From assembly GCA_012960035.1 (NCBI GenBank), contig DUBZ01000032.1:1-64000 (forward strand): DNA of 64,000 nt, in the 5' to 3' direction. Below, piece by piece: positions 62,632-64,000 of this stretch. The position numbers and the translations under genes were made by a program. Under the pieces are notes generated by a model that saw only the letters and a program-made list of their open reading frames with translations, was not told the origin of the DNA and ran no database searches. Source of the stretch: Myxococcales bacterium. Lineage in GTDB: Bacteria > Myxococcota_A > UBA9160 > UBA4427. How positions within the stretch are numbered: the stretch's first letter is position 1; each line of letters begins with the position of its first letter.

Positions 62632-64000
62632 GTGGTGTCCTTGCAAAGCGATGCTCGGAGTCGCGCGAGTTCGCTTGTGCCGATCTACATCGTGTTTCTT
62701 GCCGCGCTCGCGGTCCGATACGCCTTCCTTGTTCAACTACGAGACGAATCCTATCTGGGAAATATTCGCGTCTCAGACGCTTTCGCGTACTTTGAACTCG
62801 CGGGAATGATCGTCGCGGGAAACGCGCCCGCCGAACCCTACTGGCAAGCGCCTTTCTACCCACTGCTCTTGGCTGGGTTCCAGTGGCTATTCGGTGGCTC
62901 GCTCGGCGCGGTCCAGTGGCTCCACCTTCTTGTGGGTGCCCTCAATTGCGCGTTGGTCTTTCGGTTGACCGACCGCATGTTCAGTCGGGAGGCTGCGTGG
63001 GCCGCCGCCGGGGTCGGGGTTCTCTATGCGCCGTTTTGGATCTTCGACGCTCAGCCCCTGCCGGCAAACCTAACCGCTCTGCTCGATCTCGTGTTGGTGT
63101 CGGTCTATCTGAGATTTCGCGAAAGCGGGAATTGGGATCTCCTCGCGGCGGCGGGCTTATTGCTTGGCCTGGTCATCACGACGCACGGTCTCGCGATGTT
63201 TACCCTGCCTGTGTTTCTGTACGACATTGCGACGCGGCGTCGCGACGCCGACGCTCAAACGAGCTCGGTTGCCGCCTGCGTCGCAGTGTTTTTGGCCGCC
63301 ACCGCGATCGCGCCCGCTTCGGTGAGTCTTCGTAATTCAATTGTCGCCAAGGCGCCGGTCTTCGTTTCATACAACGCGGGCATCAACTTCTACATCGGGA
63401 ACCACCGTGACTTGGAGCAGACGCTTGCGCGCCGGGGTGGCTACGAGTGGTGGGAATTGTTCAACAGCCCGTACGCGAGTGGCGCCAGTTCACCGGCGGA
63501 CATGAACCGGTATTTCATCGAACAAACGCTCAATGAATTTTTGGAGGCGCCGGGATCGGTTCTGCAGACGATTGGCAAGAAGGCCTTAATGGCTGTAGCG
63601 GGTAGTGAGCAAAAACGGAACTTCCCCATCTATCCTCTTCGCGAAGACTCGTGGTTATTGCGCGCATTGTTGTTCGAAGTTTCGATCTTTGGTTTCGTTG
63701 TGTTCGCCTTTCCGGCGGGGCTCGTGATTCCACTCGCGGTGTTCGGTTTTCTTTGGGTGCGGCGATCAGGAGGCGAGGGGACCGGTGGACTGTCGGCAAA
63801 GTCGCTTCCAGGTTGGATCGCCCTACTTCACGTGGCGGGCATGCTGGTCTTCTTTCCCACGGCGCGGTACCGCGTGCCCGCGATCATGCTCCTCTTACCC
63901 TACGTGGGCGTGGCCCTCGCGATGGCGTGGAATGGGTTTGCAACGCGGTCGCGAGAACGGGGCGACAGGCCGAGCGGGTTCGCGTCGGTTGTCACGACGG
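62632..64000 (+). CDS. ArnT/PMT-like membrane glycosyltransferase, cut by window end
   Basis: The plus-strand frame is open from about 62560 to the window end (at least 456 residues from GTG 62632); it has no stop here. The N-terminus gives a membrane helix, VSDAFAYFELAGMIVAG with an Asp in the first loop, and AEPYWQAPFYPLLLAGFQWL, a typical GT39/PMT-ArnT arrangement, then several more helices. Such enzymes move sugars from lipid carriers to lipids or proteins. It diverges from the alpha-2-macroglobulin gene; the start codon is uncertain. Confidence 0.75.
   Translation, partial: MVSLQSDARSRASSLVPIYIVFLAALAVRYAFLVQLRDESYLGNIRVSDAFAYFELAGMIVAGNAPAEPYWQAPFYPLLLAGFQWLFGGSLGAVQWLHLLVGALNCALVFRLTDRMFSREAAWAAAGVGVLYAPFWIFDAQPLPANLTALLDLVLVSVYLRFRESGNWDLLAAAGLLLGLVITTHGLAMFTLPVFLYDIATRRRDADAQTSSVAACVAVFLAATAIAPASVSLRNSIVAKAPVFVSYNAGINFYIGNHRDLEQTLARRGGYEWWELFNSPYASGASSPADMNRYFIEQTLNEFLEAPGSVLQTIGKKALMAVAGSEQKRNFPIYPLREDSWLLRALLFEVSIFGFVVFAFPAGLVIPLAVFGFLWVRRSGGEGTGGLSAKSLPGWIALLHVAGMLVFFPTARYRVPAIMLLLPYVGVALAMAWNGFATRSRERGDRPSGFASVVTT

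Overview
The window comes from a GC-rich, Gram-negative, aerobic heterotroph. LPS genes (kdsA, an LptF/LptG fusion), a bacterial alpha-2-macroglobulin and lipoprotein signals show an outer membrane; a COX15-type haem A synthase implies an aa3-like oxidase. Class I lysyl-tRNA synthetase, two STT3-like oligosaccharyltransferase paralogues, an F420-type luciferase-like oxidoreductase and many thiolases, SDRs and acyl-CoA dehydrogenases recall uncultured deltaproteobacterial-type lineages (Myxococcota or Binatota-like). That placement is inference; there is no rRNA or tRNA gene here.

Layout. 0.3-7.9 kb: a Baeyer-Villiger-type monooxygenase, a TPR lipoprotein translationally coupled to a beta-lactamase-fold hydrolase, an alpha/beta hydrolase, an SCP-x-type thiolase and an SDR. 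8.0-14.0 kb (minus strand): a tight five-gene set, CDP-alcohol phosphotransferase fusion > exported lipocalin-like protein > diacylglycerol-kinase-like lipid kinase > Tam41-like nucleotidyltransferase > CPBP membrane protease. 14.4-19.1 kb: a metallophosphoesterase, then a minus-strand trio of two sugar/choline-type nucleotidyltransferases and a membrane-anchored GH2 glycosidase. 19.4-25.4 kb: kdsA, an MsbA-like ABC exporter, a BI-1 protein and an LptF-LptG fusion. 25.6-38.5 kb: small proteins, the first STT3-like protein, a disrupted gene, SDR, thiolase, haem A synthase, a quinoprotein dehydrogenase, an exported methyltransferase, a decayed GNAT and nudC. 38.9-46.6 kb: a quinone oxidoreductase, an IMPase-like enzyme, a small immunity-like membrane protein, the second STT3-like protein with class I LysRS, and an MFE-2-type SDR.

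47.0-56.3 kb is a catabolic region: cupin, two adjacent acyl-CoA dehydrogenases, a TetR regulator and a four-subunit 2-oxoacid:ferredoxin oxidoreductase run on the minus strand with overlaps or very short gaps. Their probable promoter has a perfect 17-bp palindrome filling the -35/-10 spacer. A divergent acyl-CoA ligase and an F420-type oxidoreductase lie opposite. The genes fit CoA activation, dehydrogenation and reductive or oxidative 2-oxoacid chemistry on fatty or steroid-like acids. 56.3-64.0 kb holds a 2033-residue alpha-2-macroglobulin and, divergently, a membrane glycosyltransferase cut by the window end.

Most interesting: (1) the lipid operon combining a Tam41-like (mitochondrial-type CDP-DAG synthase) protein with a lipid kinase and a CDP-alcohol phosphotransferase; (2) the STT3-like pair in which the WWDYG acceptor motif is replaced; (3) two copies of a 166-bp CTAG-ended palindromic repeat, one splitting a gene; (4) a peroxiredoxin-like pseudogene with TGA exactly at the usual active-site Cys, followed by a SECIS-like hairpin; (5) the promoter-nested operator at 53.7 kb. 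No CRISPR array, transposase or prophage was seen.
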